Positions 33,152-42,892 of a stretch of DNA of 64,000 bases are shown here, piece after piece. The notes beneath the pieces are model-generated. The model was given only the letters and a program-made list of their open reading frames with translations, did not search any database and was not told the DNA's origin. The translations under genes and the position numbers were made by a program. Position 1 is the stretch's first letter; every line of letters starts with the position of its first letter. The DNA is taken from the NCBI GenBank assembly GCA_016927475.1, contig JAFGMO010000013.1, positions 1 to 64,000 of the forward strand, given 5' to 3'. The stretch is from Candidatus Aminicenantota bacterium (GTDB lineage: Bacteria; Acidobacteriota; Aminicenantia; Aminicenantales; Aminicenantaceae).

Positions 33152-34090
33152 TTGGGATTTAGTCACAAGCATCTTCTAGGCATACAGCATCTTTCAGAAG
33201 ACGATATCCTATCCATTTTGGATACGGCCGAATCCATGGCCGAGATTTCTACTCGTGAGGTGAAAAAAGTCCCCACTCTCCGGGGAAAAACGGTCATCAA
33301 CCTCTTCTTTGAACCCAGTACGAGAACACGAAGCTCTTTTGAACTTGCCGCCAAAAGGTTGAGTGCGGACATCCTGAATTTCAGCCTCCAAGCCAGCAGC
33401 GTTACAAAAGGAGAAAGTCTTCGCGACACGGTTTTAAATCTTGAAGCCATGAATCCCGATGCCATCATCATACGCCATGCTTATTCAGGAGCCCCCCATT
33501 TTGTCAGCACATTCTGCCGCTCACATATCATCAACGCCGGGGACGGATCTCATGAACATCCGACCCAGGCCCTGTTGGATGCTTTCACCATCCGGCAAGA
33601 AAAAAAGAAAATCAAAGGATTAAAAATTCTCATTGTTGGAGACATCCTTCACAGCAGAGTTGCCCGTTCCAATATTTTCCTTCTCAACAAGCTGGGCGCC
33701 CATGTTGTTCTGGTCGGCCCTCCTCCCCTGCTTCCCAGCATATTCACTTCCTTAAACGTTGAAGTTTCTCATGACTTCGACAAAGCCTGCATTGACGCTG
33801 ATGTCCTCATGATGCTTCGCATTCAAAGAGAGCGTCAGGAAAAGTACTTTTTCCCTTCTATCCGGGAATACAGAGAGCTTTATACTCTGTCGAAAAAACG
33901 TCTAAAAAAAGCCAAACCGGACGCCATCATCATGCATCCCGGCCCTCTCAACCGGGACGTCGAAATTGCCACTGATGTGGCTGACAGCGTACAGTCAGTC
34001 ATTCTCAAGCAGGTCGAAAACGGCATCGCAATCCGAATGGCCGTTCTTTATCTTTTACTAGGAGGAAAATCCCGTGAAATGTCTGATTAA
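33152..34090 (+). CDS. pyrB: Aspartate carbamoyltransferase catalytic subunit
   Basis: A 312-residue ATCase for the second step of pyrimidine synthesis. Carbamoyl phosphate site: [18 protein letters not shown]. Other blocks: [24 protein letters not shown] (with HSR), and [12 protein letters not shown]. Starts at TTG 33152 with AGGAG 6 nt upstream. No pyrI follows, so regulation differs from the enteric enzyme. Overlaps pyrC by 17 nt. Confidence 0.96.
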   Translation: MGFSHKHLLGIQHLSEDDILSILDTAESMAEISTREVKKVPTLRGKTVINLFFEPSTRTRSSFELAAKRLSADILNFSLQASSVTKGESLRDTVLNLEAMNPDAIIIRHAYSGAPHFVSTFCRSHIINAGDGSHEHPTQALLDAFTIRQEKKKIKGLKILIVGDILHSRVARSNIFLLNKLGAHVVLVGPPPLLPSIFTSLNVEVSHDFDKACIDADVLMMLRIQRERQEKYFFPSIREYRELYTLSKKRLKKAKPDAIIMHPGPLNRDVEIATDVADSVQSVILKQVENGIAIRMAVLYLLLGGKSREMSD

Positions 34091-35357
34091 GAACGGCCGG
34101 GTCATAGATCCTGCTTCCGGGACGGATGACACCCTGGATATCCTTATTGAAAAAGGCAAAATCGCTGAAATTAAATCCCGGATCGAATCCTCAAATATCC
34201 GGACCATTGATGCTTCAAGGCTGGTGGTAGCCCCCGGTCTTATTGACATGCATACCCATCTGAGAGAACCCGGCCGTGAGGATAAAGAAACGATTCTCAC
34301 AGGATCCAGAGCAGCCGCAAAGGGAGGATTTACTTCCATCGCCTGCATGCCCAATACATATCCCGTTAACGACAACGCAGGCGTCACACGATACATCCTT
34401 ACGGAGGCTCGCAAGACTAATCTCGTTAATGTCTTTCCCATCGCCGCCGTCAGCAAAAATTCCGAAAGCCGGGAGCTGACGGATATGGCCGACCTTGTAA
34501 GAGCGGGAGCCGTAGCTTTTTCGGACGACGGCCTTCCCGTGGCCGACAGCCAGATTATGCGCCGGGCGCTTGAGTATTCCAAGCCCCTGAATAAGCTGAT
34601 CATCGACCATTGCGAAGACATGTCTTTGAGTGCAAACGGCGTTATGCACGAGGGGTTTTATTCCACCCTTTTTGGCCTGAACGGCATCCCTTCTTCCTCC
34701 GAAGAAGTTTTGGTCGCCCGGGATATTATTCTCGCCGAAAAAGCCGAGACCAGCGTCCATATCGCCCATATCAGCACAAAGGGTTCCGTTTATCTCTTAA
34801 GAAGGGCCCGGGAAAAAGGCATTCGTGTTTCAGCAGAGGTAACACCGCACCATCTTTTGCTTGATGACTCTCTCCTGGAAACCTATAACACCAATCTAAA
34901 GGTTAAACCCCCTCTCAGGAATAAAGAAGATATGGCAGCCCTTTTAGAAGCCGTCAAAGAAGGACTCATTGACGCCTTTGCTACCGATCATGCCCCCCAC
35001 ACTCCTGATGAGAAAAATGTAGAATTCGATAACGCTCCCTTCGGTATAAATGGATTGGAAACAGCGGTATCTCTTCTGTTAGACAAATTTGTCACAAAAA
35101 ATATTCTCTCCCTGGAAGATTTCATTAGAATGTTTTCGACCAATCCCGCCCGCCTTCTACGGTTGGAAGGCAAGGGAGAGATCAAAAAGGGAGCCGATGC
35201 CGACTTGACTCTTCTCAATTTAAGAAAAGAAATCCTTGTCGATCCCAACAAATTTGAATCCAAGAGCCGGAATACGCCATTTACCGGATGGAAACTGAAA
35301 GGCCGGCCTGAAATGACCATTGTAGGAGGAAGGATCGTGTATTCTGCCCGGCCTTAA
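34074..35357 (+). CDS. pyrC: Dihydroorotase
   Basis: A 427-residue type I dihydroorotase for step three of pyrimidine synthesis. Zinc ligands: [10 protein letters not shown] (HxH), [15 protein letters not shown] and the catalytic [10 protein letters not shown]. The carboxylated-lysine position is occupied in type I enzymes by Asp or Lys; I did not resolve it. Start GTG 34074 with AGGAGG 9 nt upstream, inside pyrB. The ATCase/DHOase pair often forms a complex in bacteria. Confidence 0.95.
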   Translation: MKCLIKNGRVIDPASGTDDTLDILIEKGKIAEIKSRIESSNIRTIDASRLVVAPGLIDMHTHLREPGREDKETILTGSRAAAKGGFTSIACMPNTYPVNDNAGVTRYILTEARKTNLVNVFPIAAVSKNSESRELTDMADLVRAGAVAFSDDGLPVADSQIMRRALEYSKPLNKLIIDHCEDMSLSANGVMHEGFYSTLFGLNGIPSSSEEVLVARDIILAEKAETSVHIAHISTKGSVYLLRRAREKGIRVSAEVTPHHLLLDDSLLETYNTNLKVKPPLRNKEDMAALLEAVKEGLIDAFATDHAPHTPDEKNVEFDNAPFGINGLETAVSLLLDKFVTKNILSLEDFIRMFSTNPARLLRLEGKGEIKKGADADLTLLNLRKEILVDPNKFESKSRNTPFTGWKLKGRPEMTIVGGRIVYSARP

Positions 35358-35391
35358 CGCGAGCACAAGATCCTCAAATTTCCCTGAAGCG

Positions 35392-36138
35392 ATGAAAACA
35401 AAATTAGCTTACCTCGAAAAACGGATAGGATATATTTTTAAGGACAAAAACCTTTTGATTCAGGCTCTAACTCACAGATCATTTGCCTATGAGAACCAGG
35501 AAAAAAATAAAGGCGACAATGAAGTTTTGGAATTCCTTGGAGATTCCGTACTCGGCTTCATCCTGGCGGATTTTCTCTGTTTAAGGTTTCCCGATCTATC
35601 CGAAGGTGAATTGTCCAAAATCAAATCGACGGCGGGGAGCACTTCTTCCCTTTCCTATTTCGCTAGAAAAATAAGGCTCGATAAGATAATCCTTCTTGGG
35701 AAAGGAGAAAACAGGAGTGGAGGGAGAAAAAAGAATACTATTCTTGCCGGAAGCTTCGAGGCCCTCGTGGCGGCTCTCTATCTCGACGGCGGGATAGAGA
35801 CAGCCCGAAAATTCGTGAACAAACTCCTGGAATCTTTATTCAAAAAAATACATCTGAAAAAATACTTGATCAACAATTACAAATCCGCTTTACAGGAACA
35901 CTTTCAGAGAGACAATCTTCCTGCACCCGTATATAAGGTACTCACCTCGGAAGGCCCTGATCATAAGAAATGTTTTACCGTCGAGGTTTTTTTCAAAAAT
36001 AAGCCACTCGCTAAAGCCAAAGGTTATTCCGTTAAAACCGCTGAACAGAAAGCGGCACAAAAAGCTCTCAAAAACCTTCTAGGAAAAAAGATTAAGGCTT
36101 TCACCTCCGATACCTTCCTTCTGAAAAAACAATCATGA
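35392..36138 (+). CDS. rnc: Ribonuclease III
   Basis: A 248-residue RNase III that cuts double-stranded RNA, including rRNA precursors. Catalytic domain: LTHRSFAYE, the signature NEVLEFLGDSVLGFILAD, ending NTILAGSFEALVAALYLDGG with the second acidic set. The double-stranded RNA-binding domain begins near residue 160 (NYKSALQEHF) and ends LAKAKGYSVKTAEQKAAQKA. It overlaps the next gene by four bases (ATGA). Confidence 0.94.
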   Translation: MKTKLAYLEKRIGYIFKDKNLLIQALTHRSFAYENQEKNKGDNEVLEFLGDSVLGFILADFLCLRFPDLSEGELSKIKSTAGSTSSLSYFARKIRLDKIILLGKGENRSGGRKKNTILAGSFEALVAALYLDGGIETARKFVNKLLESLFKKIHLKKYLINNYKSALQEHFQRDNLPAPVYKVLTSEGPDHKKCFTVEVFFKNKPLAKAKGYSVKTAEQKAAQKALKNLLGKKIKAFTSDTFLLKKQS

Positions 36139-36473
36139 TAGAATCGTATTCCTTCGGCAAAATGGTCGTCGATGGGCAGACCTATACATCAGACCTTATC
36201 ATTTTCCACGATAAGATCGATGACAATTGGTGGCGGATTTCAGGGCACCATCTCGTTACGGAAGATATGAAACGAATCCTGCATGTTTCCCCAGAGATTA
36301 TAGTCATCGGGACAGGCTTTTATGGTCTTCTACGAGTCGACAATAAAGTCCGGGAACAGCTCAATTCCATGAACATCAATTTGATTGCCGAAAAAACTAA
36401 AAAAGCGGTCGAGAGTTACAACAGATATTTTCTCGATAAAAAAACCGTTGGGGCTTTTCATCTAACCTGCTGA
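36135..36473 (+). CDS. Mth938-like domain protein
   Basis: A 112-residue protein of the Mth938/NDUFAF3 family (DUF498). Family blocks: YSFGKMVVDGQTY, WWRISGHHLVTEDM, IIVIGTGFYGLLRV and AFHLTC at the C-terminus. The mitochondrial relative helps complex I assembly; the role in bacteria is not settled. Translationally coupled to rnc. Confidence 0.85.
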   Translation: MIESYSFGKMVVDGQTYTSDLIIFHDKIDDNWWRISGHHLVTEDMKRILHVSPEIIVIGTGFYGLLRVDNKVREQLNSMNINLIAEKTKKAVESYNRYFLDKKTVGAFHLTC

Positions 36474-36485
36474 AAAAGAAGTGAC

Positions 36486-37118
36486 ATGTCGAAATGCTCC
36501 ATATGCTCAAACCGGAAAGCAAAAAGGGTTTGTCCTGCCCTTGGAAAATCGATTTGCAGCTTGTGCTGCGGCAGGGTCCGCGAAAAAGAAATTAACTGTC
36601 CTTCAGACTGTGTCCACCTTCAAAAAAATAAAAGTTATCAGAATAAACGTATTCTTGAAAAAAAAGCACAATCAGCCGCTGGAATGCCTATCCCAGAAAA
36701 AGACATCCTTCGAGACAAAAAAATGGCCTGGCTTGCCCTGCATATTGAATCATTATTGGGTGAGAGAGCGGCCAGAGACACAAAATTTACGGATAAAGAT
36801 GCCTTGAACGCTCTTGAATATTCCCGTGATAGAATTGACAGGGAATCAGCTTTGATTATAACTTCCACATCAGACTTTGGCCCCAAAAATCAGCTGGGAG
36901 AACAGATCTTCCACAACATACAACAATGCCGCTATGATGAAAAAAGGATTATCGTTCCCGGAGAAAACAACACCTATTCCAAAGAGGAAAAGATAAAAGT
37001 GCTTGACCGGATCATACGAGAGATAAAGTCATGGACTCGTGATAATGCGCAAAAAAGGATATTCCTTGACAGGCTGCTTGACCGGTTCGAAAAAATCATG
37101 CAACGTTCCCGCCAGTGA
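36486..37118 (+). CDS. Cys-rich N-terminal domain protein, unknown
   Basis: A 210-residue protein of no family I recognise. Residues 1-45 carry eight cysteines (C4, C7, C16, C24, C27, C28, C38, C42) in a pattern that could bind one or two zinc ions. The remaining region is helical with many charged residues. It contains no signal peptide. Ribosome site AGAAG at a fair distance; starts 13 nt after the Mth938-type gene, so it is probably in the rnc operon. It may bind RNA or a partner via the zinc module. Confidence 0.7.
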   Translation: MSKCSICSNRKAKRVCPALGKSICSLCCGRVREKEINCPSDCVHLQKNKSYQNKRILEKKAQSAAGMPIPEKDILRDKKMAWLALHIESLLGERAARDTKFTDKDALNALEYSRDRIDRESALIITSTSDFGPKNQLGEQIFHNIQQCRYDEKRIIVPGENNTYSKEEKIKVLDRIIREIKSWTRDNAQKRIFLDRLLDRFEKIMQRSRQ

Positions 37119-37151
37119 ATAACCCGTTCCATCCATAAAAAATATCTATCC

Positions 37152-37180
37152 TTGAATAGTCTCAAAAAATCCGCTATGAT
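37152..37180 (+). promoter_or_regulatory. Promoter of rpsU
   Basis: TTGAAT (37152-37157), 17-nt spacer, TATGAT (37175-37180). It would give a leader of about 185 nt before rpsU, unusually long for a 68-residue protein. Confidence 0.6.
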
Positions 37181-37292
37181 AAAAGAAGTATATGGATATT
37201 TACAGTCGAAATACCACAGATTTTTTGTTTTAATCCCGTTTCCTGTATATCTATAACCTCCTCTCTCGCTTGAGTTCGAGGTAATTATTTAT

Positions 37293-37316
37293 CCTGTACT
37301 ATTCACGAAATGCAGG
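37293..37316 (+). repeat. Collapsed relic of the dispersed element
   Basis: CCTGTACTATTCACGA (37293-37308) followed by TGCAGG (37311-37316): the two outer ends of the element joined with nothing between. It forms a small hairpin in the rpsU leader. Suggests internal deletion of a full copy. Confidence 0.45.
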
Positions 37317-37319
37317 TCA

Positions 37320-37369
37320 AATCACAGAAAGGACATCCTGTGATTACGCCGGAAGAAAGGAGGTGATCC
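37320..37369 (+). promoter_or_regulatory. rpsU leader hairpin and extended Shine-Dalgarno
   Basis: A perfect 8-bp hairpin (AATCACAG 37320-37327, CTGTGATT 37338-37345, 10-nt loop) is followed by AGAAAGGAGGTGATCC (37354-37369). This 16-nt run is the full complement of the 3' end of a typical bacterial 16S rRNA (GGATCACCTCCTTTCT), ending 2 nt before the GTG start. Other genes in the window have 4-6 nt matches. This looks like a translational control site. Confidence 0.75.
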
Positions 37370-37371
37370 AC

Positions 37372-37578
37372 GTGGCCCTCGTCATCGTTAACAAGGACGA
37401 GTCCCTTGAAACAGCTCTGAAAAGATTCAAAAGAAAAGTCCTGCGGGAATCAATCATGAAGGAAATAAAAAAACATTCCGTCTATTATAAACCGGGCGAA
37501 AAGAGAAGGATGAAAGAAGCACAAGCCCGTAAAAGGATGAGACGTCGCCTTCGCCGACAAAAAGACTTCGCTTATTGA
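37372..37578 (+). CDS. rpsU: Ribosomal protein bS21
   Basis: A 68-residue bS21. GTG 37372 is chosen because the alternative GTG at 37363 lies inside the Shine-Dalgarno sequence; the protein then starts ALVIVNKDESLETALKRFKR like other bS21 proteins. It binds near the 16S 3' end by the anti-Shine-Dalgarno, and the basic tail (RKRMRRRLRRQK) contacts rRNA. A strikingly strong ribosome site may link its synthesis to bS21-free ribosomes. Confidence 0.93.
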   Translation: MALVIVNKDESLETALKRFKRKVLRESIMKEIKKHSVYYKPGEKRRMKEAQARKRMRRRLRRQKDFAY

Positions 37579-37588
37579 TTCTGCAGTC

Positions 37589-40012
37589 TCATGAAACCAC
37601 AATACTCACAAGTTTTTTTGGAACAATGACGATTTTATGGATTTTTTTTCCTTCTGTGTATTTTTTTACTCTCTCTTGCTCCAGAACCATTTTAATCAGG
37701 TCTTCCCGGCTGATATCCACAGAACAATCAATATTGGCTCTCACTTTTCCGTTTATTTGAACGACAATCGTCATGGTTTCCGCCGCCAGATATTCCATAT
37801 GACAAAGCGGCCATGGCTGTCGAAGTACGGATTCTTTTTCTCCCAGCTTTTCCCAAAGCTCTTCAGCAATATGCGGGGCAAAGGGAGATAGAAGAAGGAC
37901 AAAGACCTTAACAATCTCCACTGGAATCCGGTCTTTTTTATAGAGCTCGTTGACAAGGATCATCATTTGTGAAATGGCCGTATTGAAACGCATCTGGTTG
38001 ATATGTTCCCCCACAATTTTTATGGTTTGATGAAGATTTCTTAAGAGACCTTTTTCCGGGACACCTTCTGCCATTTTATCATTGAGACCGCCTGATCTTT
38101 CATCGACGATCAAGCGCCAGACCCTGAGCAAAAAACGATGAATCCCCTCGATCCCCTTCGTATCCCAATTGGCTGTCTGGTCAAAGGGACCGATGAACAT
38201 CTCATAGCACCGAAAAACATCCGCTCCATATCTTTCAATAACATCATCAGGATTGACGACATTGCCCCGTGACTTGGACATCTTTTCTCCTCCCTCACCG
38301 AGGATCATACCATGGGCTGTCCGCCGGGCATAAGGCTCGGAAAAGGGTACAAAACCGCAATCATAGAGAAACTTGTTCCAAAAACGGGAATACAACAGAT
38401 GCAGTGTTGTGTGTTCCATACCACCATTGTATAGGTCGATTGGCATCCAGTACTTGAGTTTATCCGAATCAGCAAAAGCCTTGTCATTATGGGGATCAGT
38501 ATAGCGGAGAAAATACCAGCTGCTTCCCGCCCAATTAGGCATCGTATCGGTCTCTCTCTCGGCCGGGCCTCCGCATTTCGGACAGGGAGTTTTAACCCAA
38601 TCCTTTATGGCCGCAAGCGGGGATTCGCCGGCATCAGAAGGTTCGTACCGCTCCACATCGGGAAGCAAAACCGGCAGGTCCTTTTCAGGAACGGGAACAA
38701 AGCCGCATGAACGGCAAATAACGATCGGAATGGGCTCACCCCAATACCGCTGCCGCGAAAACACCCAATCTCTCAATTTGTATTTGACGGCCGGTCCGCC
38801 CAATTCTTTTTCTTTAAGCCAATTTGACATGGCAGCTATGGCCTCTTCAACATTTTTTCCATTCAGAAATCCAGAATTAATCAGGATTCCTTCACCCTCA
38901 TAGGCTTCACGGCTGATATCTCCTCCTTGAATAACTTCGACCACAGGAAGGTTGAACGTGCGGGCAAAATCCCAATCTCGCTGGTCGTGCCCGGGAACAG
39001 CCATAATTGCTCCCGTACCATACGAAATCAAAACATAATCAGCGACCCAAATGGGGATCGGTTTCCCGTTGGCTGGATTAAGGGCATACGCACCCGTGAA
39101 TACACCCGTTTTCTCCCGGCTTATCTCACTTCTTTCCAAGTCACTCTTTTTTTTGGCGGCTTCAACATATTGTGATACGGCTTCCTTATGCTCTTTTGTC
39201 GTGATCTTTTCAACCAGCGCATGTTCGGGAGCCAAAACCATATAAGTCGCCCCAAAAAGAGTATCCGGCCGGGTGGTAAACACCTTCAAGGCTTCCTTCC
39301 CGCCTTGTATTGAAAATTTAATATCAGCCCCATCGCTTCTGCCTATCCAGTTGATCTGTTGTTTCATGATTTTATCCAGATATTCAACGCCGTTAAGGTC
39401 ATCGATAAGACGCTGTGCATAAGCAGTGATTTTCAACATCCACTGTTCTTTATTTCTTTTTTCGACCGGGCCTCCGCAGCGTTCACACCGTCCGTTTACA
39501 ACTTCCTCATTAGCCAACCCGATCTTGCAGGAAAGACACCAATTGATGGGGATATTGTCCTTGTAGGCCAGACCCTTTTCGAATAGCTTCAAGAATATCC
39601 ACTGGGTCCATTTGTAGTAGGACGGGTCAGCCGTAATGACCATTCTCTCCCAGTCGAAGGAAAATCCCAGTTCTTTCAACTGCCTGGTAAAAGTGGCGAT
39701 ATTTCTTTCAGTGATAATCTTCGGGTGAATTTTTTTCTTGATGGCATAATTTTCAGTCGGAAGTCCAAAAGCATCAAAACCAATGGGATAAAGAACATTA
39801 TATCCTTCCATCCTTTTTTTTCGGGCTATGATATCCAGGGCTGTATAGCTCCTTGGATGGCCCACATGAAGTCCGTCCCCCGAAGGATAAGGAAATTCAA
39901 TCAAACAATAATATTTCGGCTTATCTGAGAAATCCTTTGCAGAAAATATTCTATTCTCTTCCCAATGTTTCTGCCATTTTTTTTCGATGGCCTTATGGTT
40001 GTATTTTTTCAC
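37589..40012 (-). CDS. leuS: Leucyl-tRNA synthetase
   Basis: An 807-residue class I synthetase. HIGH-type motif: PYPSGDGLHVGHPRSYT. A zinc-like CxxC insertion: WCLSCKIGLANEEV and CERCGG. Editing (CP1) domain with FTTRPDTLFGATYMVL and the GTGAIMAVPGHDQRD core. KMSKS motif: GGEKMSKSRGNVVNP, then anticodon-binding and C-terminal domains. Full length for a bacterial LeuRS. Convergent with rpsU, 10 bp apart. Confidence 0.96.
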   Translation of the reverse strand: MKKYNHKAIEKKWQKHWEENRIFSAKDFSDKPKYYCLIEFPYPSGDGLHVGHPRSYTALDIIARKKRMEGYNVLYPIGFDAFGLPTENYAIKKKIHPKIITERNIATFTRQLKELGFSFDWERMVITADPSYYKWTQWIFLKLFEKGLAYKDNIPINWCLSCKIGLANEEVVNGRCERCGGPVEKRNKEQWMLKITAYAQRLIDDLNGVEYLDKIMKQQINWIGRSDGADIKFSIQGGKEALKVFTTRPDTLFGATYMVLAPEHALVEKITTKEHKEAVSQYVEAAKKKSDLERSEISREKTGVFTGAYALNPANGKPIPIWVADYVLISYGTGAIMAVPGHDQRDWDFARTFNLPVVEVIQGGDISREAYEGEGILINSGFLNGKNVEEAIAAMSNWLKEKELGGPAVKYKLRDWVFSRQRYWGEPIPIVICRSCGFVPVPEKDLPVLLPDVERYEPSDAGESPLAAIKDWVKTPCPKCGGPAERETDTMPNWAGSSWYFLRYTDPHNDKAFADSDKLKYWMPIDLYNGGMEHTTLHLLYSRFWNKFLYDCGFVPFSEPYARRTAHGMILGEGGEKMSKSRGNVVNPDDVIERYGADVFRCYEMFIGPFDQTANWDTKGIEGIHRFLLRVWRLIVDERSGGLNDKMAEGVPEKGLLRNLHQTIKIVGEHINQMRFNTAISQMMILVNELYKKDRIPVEIVKVFVLLLSPFAPHIAEELWEKLGEKESVLRQPWPLCHMEYLAAETMTIVVQINGKVRANIDCSVDISREDLIKMVLEQERVKKYTEGKKIHKIVIVPKKLVSIVVS

Positions 40013-40359
40013 TCTGCGTCTCCTGCTCCTCCAACAATCTATTCGATTTTCCTGTTGTATGAGGAATCGAATATCACTCCGGAAAAGGGTTAATCCTTTA
40101 ACGAATTGTTGCTGATTATGTCACGGATTAAATCAAGTGAACCGGAAAGGTAGCCCTTTTCAGCTCCACAAAAACTCGTCTTTTCGATTCTTAAAAAACT
40201 TCAGGTTTCTCATGAATTTATATCCAGACAAAACAGAATTTTTCATTTTATGCTTGATTACCTGACCATCGGCATCCTTGTCAAGAAATCCTGATTGAAT
40301 ATTTTAAAAAAAATTATCCCTTAATGGCAACCATTTTCCCTGAAAAAAGATTCCTCATT
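40013..40359. other. leuS upstream region with inverted repeat
   Basis: A 347-bp gap between leuS and the permease gene, both on the minus strand. ATTCGATT (40041-40048) pairs with AATCGAAT (40065-40072), a perfect 8-bp stem with a 16-nt loop about 30 bp before the leuS start. No T-box features (specifier stem or AGGGTGG box) are seen. Otherwise AT-rich with no gene. Confidence 0.45.
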
Positions 40360-41382
40360 TCAGGTCTTACTCATCAATTGCCCGATAAAACGCAGCTCGG
40401 GAATGTTGGTACAAATGATTTTAACGATGGCCGCTATGGGCACGGCCAAAATCATCCCCGCAATACCCCACAACCAACCCCAGAAAAACAGAAAAAAAAG
40501 AACAACAAGGGGACTCAATCCCAAACCCTGTCCCATCAGTCTCGGCTCAACAAAATTTCCCATAATGGACTGAATAAATATCAATATAAGAAGCAGCCAA
40601 AAAGCGGGCCACACGGTCTCGAACTGGAGCAAAGCAATGATTACCGGGAACACCGTAGCGATAAACGATCCGATGTTCGGGATGTAATTCAGGGCAAAAG
40701 TTATCAAGCCAAACAATACGGCAAAATCCACTCCAAATAATAGAAGAATGATCGTGGTAAAAAAACCCGTAAAAAAGCTGATGATTGTCTTAATGGCCAA
40801 ATATTTCTGAATCTGGGAATCAATATTCTGAATCACATTTATGATCATTCCAGCCCTTTTTTTGCTGAATGACTTTAAAATTCTATCTTTAGTGTGCCCT
40901 CTTCCGGCAAGAATAAAAACGAGGAAGATCAAAACCAAAAAAAGCTTTGAAATGAATGACAAAAATGTGCCCAGTGAAGAAATCATAAAACCGCCGACCC
41001 GGTTTATGTTCAAATCATTGACCCAATTTTCCGGTTGCCAATCCAACCTCTCGAATTCCAGGCGTTCCAAAATAGAATAAATATTGGAGGTGATTTTCCT
41101 CCCATAATTAGGAAATTCAGAAGCGAATGTTTTTCCACTGGAATAGAGAAGCACTCCGCACAGATAGATGATCATGAAAGTTAAAATCAGAATGACGATG
41201 ATGGAAACGGCCTTGGGAATTTTGAACTGGTTGAAAAACTCAACAATGGGATAAAGTATAAAGGATAGAAAAATCGCCAGAAAAAATGGAAAAAGGACAG
41301 GTTTGGCTAAACGAAGGACAAGTCCACTGATAAAGATGACAATAATAACCAGAGAAACGGCAACAACTTTATTTCCCTCCAT
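40360..41382 (-). CDS. AI-2E family (PerM-type) membrane transporter
   Basis: A 340-residue membrane protein with about seven to eight helices. N-terminal pair (ISGLVLRLAKPVLFPFFLAI), a central soluble stretch (about 88-140), and C-terminal helices including FVEPRLMGQGLGLSPLVVLF and the WGWLWGIAGMILAVPI signature of this family. Members export autoinducer-2 or exchange Na+/H+, so substrate is open. Stands alone on the minus strand. Confidence 0.88.
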   Translation of the reverse strand: MEGNKVVAVSLVIIVIFISGLVLRLAKPVLFPFFLAIFLSFILYPIVEFFNQFKIPKAVSIIVILILTFMIIYLCGVLLYSSGKTFASEFPNYGRKITSNIYSILERLEFERLDWQPENWVNDLNINRVGGFMISSLGTFLSFISKLFLVLIFLVFILAGRGHTKDRILKSFSKKRAGMIINVIQNIDSQIQKYLAIKTIISFFTGFFTTIILLLFGVDFAVLFGLITFALNYIPNIGSFIATVFPVIIALLQFETVWPAFWLLLILIFIQSIMGNFVEPRLMGQGLGLSPLVVLFFLFFWGWLWGIAGMILAVPIAAIVKIICTNIPELRFIGQLMSKT

Positions 41383-41572
41383 GCTTCACCTTCATTTTTA
41401 TTATAAAACAGACGGTACCGGGAATCCAGTCAATCGTTTTTTTTACATTTTTTTTAGATTATCTCACCCTATAAATCACCGTAAAAGGCGATTGATTAAC
41501 CCGTTATTTTTAGGAACAATATAAACAAAAAACACCCGATCTATTTCTATTTTTTCTTAAGAAAGGTTGTTT

Positions 41573-42514
41573 ATGAAAGTTTTAATCGCAGAAGACGACA
41601 TCATTTCGAAAAAAATTCTGGAAAAGCATATAAAAGAATGGGGATACGAAGTTTTCACCACAGACAATGGAAAAAAAGGCTGGAACCTCATAAATAAACA
41701 TGATATCCAACTGGCAATCCTCGATTGGATGATGCCCGGTATGAATGGGGTGGATCTCTGCAAAAAAATACGGACCGAATACCAAAAAAAAATGTCGAGG
41801 TTTATCTATATTATCATGGTAACGGGACGGGATCTCCAAGAAGACATCATTGCGGGTATATCCGCAGGAGCCAACGATTACATGACCAAACCCTTCAATC
41901 TCCTGGAACTTCAAGTTCGGCTGCAAAATGGGCGCCGTATTGTGGAACTTGAAGAAAATTGTCTTCGTCTCGCGACTTACGACAGCTTGACCAATCTTTG
42001 GAACCGGAGCAAGATTTTTGAATTTTACGAAGAAGAACTGTCCTGCGGACAAAAGCAAAATCAACCGACCGGAATCATCATGATCGATATTGACCATTTT
42101 AAAAACATCAACGACAGCTATGGTCACTATACAGGAGACATCGTTCTCAAGGAGACCGCCCGTTTGCTAAAACAGGCACTCCGCAACTATGACAAAATCG
42201 GCCGGTACGGAGGCGACGAACTTTTCATCGTCCTTCCTAAATGTGATCAAGAAGAAATTAAGGTCATCGGAGAACGGCTTCGCTCGACGATATCCAAATG
42301 TCATTTCGATATTCAAACACCTCCCCTGAAAATCACCATCAGCCTGGGAGGTGTCTCCTCGGATGTCTTCCCCAATGCATCCAAAGAAGAGTTGATTCAA
42401 GCTTGTGACAGAGCCCTTTACCAGGCGAAAAAATTGGGACGCAACCGCTTGGTTTCGTTCGATTCAAGTCTCCCGGACCAACATAAGTCTGTAGGCAAGG
42501 GAAAAAATATATGA
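41573..42514 (+). CDS. Response regulator with GGDEF diguanylate cyclase
   Basis: A 313-residue protein. ATG 41573 is preceded by GAAAGG. Receiver domain 1-120 with the acidic pair (AEDD), phospho-Asp in LAILDWMMPG, T in VTGRD and K in MTKPFN: all intact. GGDEF domain 130-300 with IMIDIDHFKNINDSYGH, active site RYGGDELF and, five residues upstream, the RxxD inhibitory site (RNYD). It should make c-di-GMP in response to phosphorylation, feeding the PilZ proteins in this window. Overlaps the Hpt gene by four bases. Confidence 0.94.
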   Translation: MKVLIAEDDIISKKILEKHIKEWGYEVFTTDNGKKGWNLINKHDIQLAILDWMMPGMNGVDLCKKIRTEYQKKMSRFIYIIMVTGRDLQEDIIAGISAGANDYMTKPFNLLELQVRLQNGRRIVELEENCLRLATYDSLTNLWNRSKIFEFYEEELSCGQKQNQPTGIIMIDIDHFKNINDSYGHYTGDIVLKETARLLKQALRNYDKIGRYGGDELFIVLPKCDQEEIKVIGERLRSTISKCHFDIQTPPLKITISLGGVSSDVFPNASKEELIQACDRALYQAKKLGRNRLVSFDSSLPDQHKSVGKGKNI

Positions 42515-42873
42515 GTTCAAAGGACAATTCCCCGCCGCCTTCTCCCATAGACAGAAAAGCCGTACTGGCCCGGATAGGTCAAGATGAAAAGTTTCTTAAC
42601 GAATTGATCGAAATGTTTTTCAAGGATTATAGAGAAAAAAAATCGAACCTAAAAACGGCAATCGCCGAAAAAAATTTCAACACCATTCAAGAAATCGGTC
42701 ATAGTATCAAAGGAGCCTCCGGAAGTCTCAGCCTTCCAGCCATCCAACAGACGGCCATGAAGATGGAACAAGCTGGAAACGAACGGGACATTAAAAGCGC
42801 AAAAAAAATATTTTCAACTTTGGAAAAAGAGGTTAACAGACTTATAGAAATATGGCCGACTTTATCTGACTAA
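42511..42873 (+). CDS. Histidine phosphotransfer (Hpt) domain protein
   Basis: A 120-residue Hpt protein; the phospho-accepting H lies in IGHSIKGASGSLS with the family K two residues on. Helical throughout. Coupled (ATGA) to the diguanylate cyclase gene, so it probably relays phosphate to its receiver from a hybrid kinase encoded elsewhere. Confidence 0.9.
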   Translation: MSSKDNSPPPSPIDRKAVLARIGQDEKFLNELIEMFFKDYREKKSNLKTAIAEKNFNTIQEIGHSIKGASGSLSLPAIQQTAMKMEQAGNERDIKSAKKIFSTLEKEVNRLIEIWPTLSD

Positions 42874-42892
42874 ATTTATGACGAGTCCAATT

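Noticed and set aside
36481-36807. A 108-codon plus-strand frame
   Set aside because: It is a shifted frame of the Cys-rich gene at 36486, which has the better start and cysteine pattern.
40013-40359. T-box riboswitch before leuS
   Set aside because: A hairpin exists, but the T-box sequence and specifier loop are missing.
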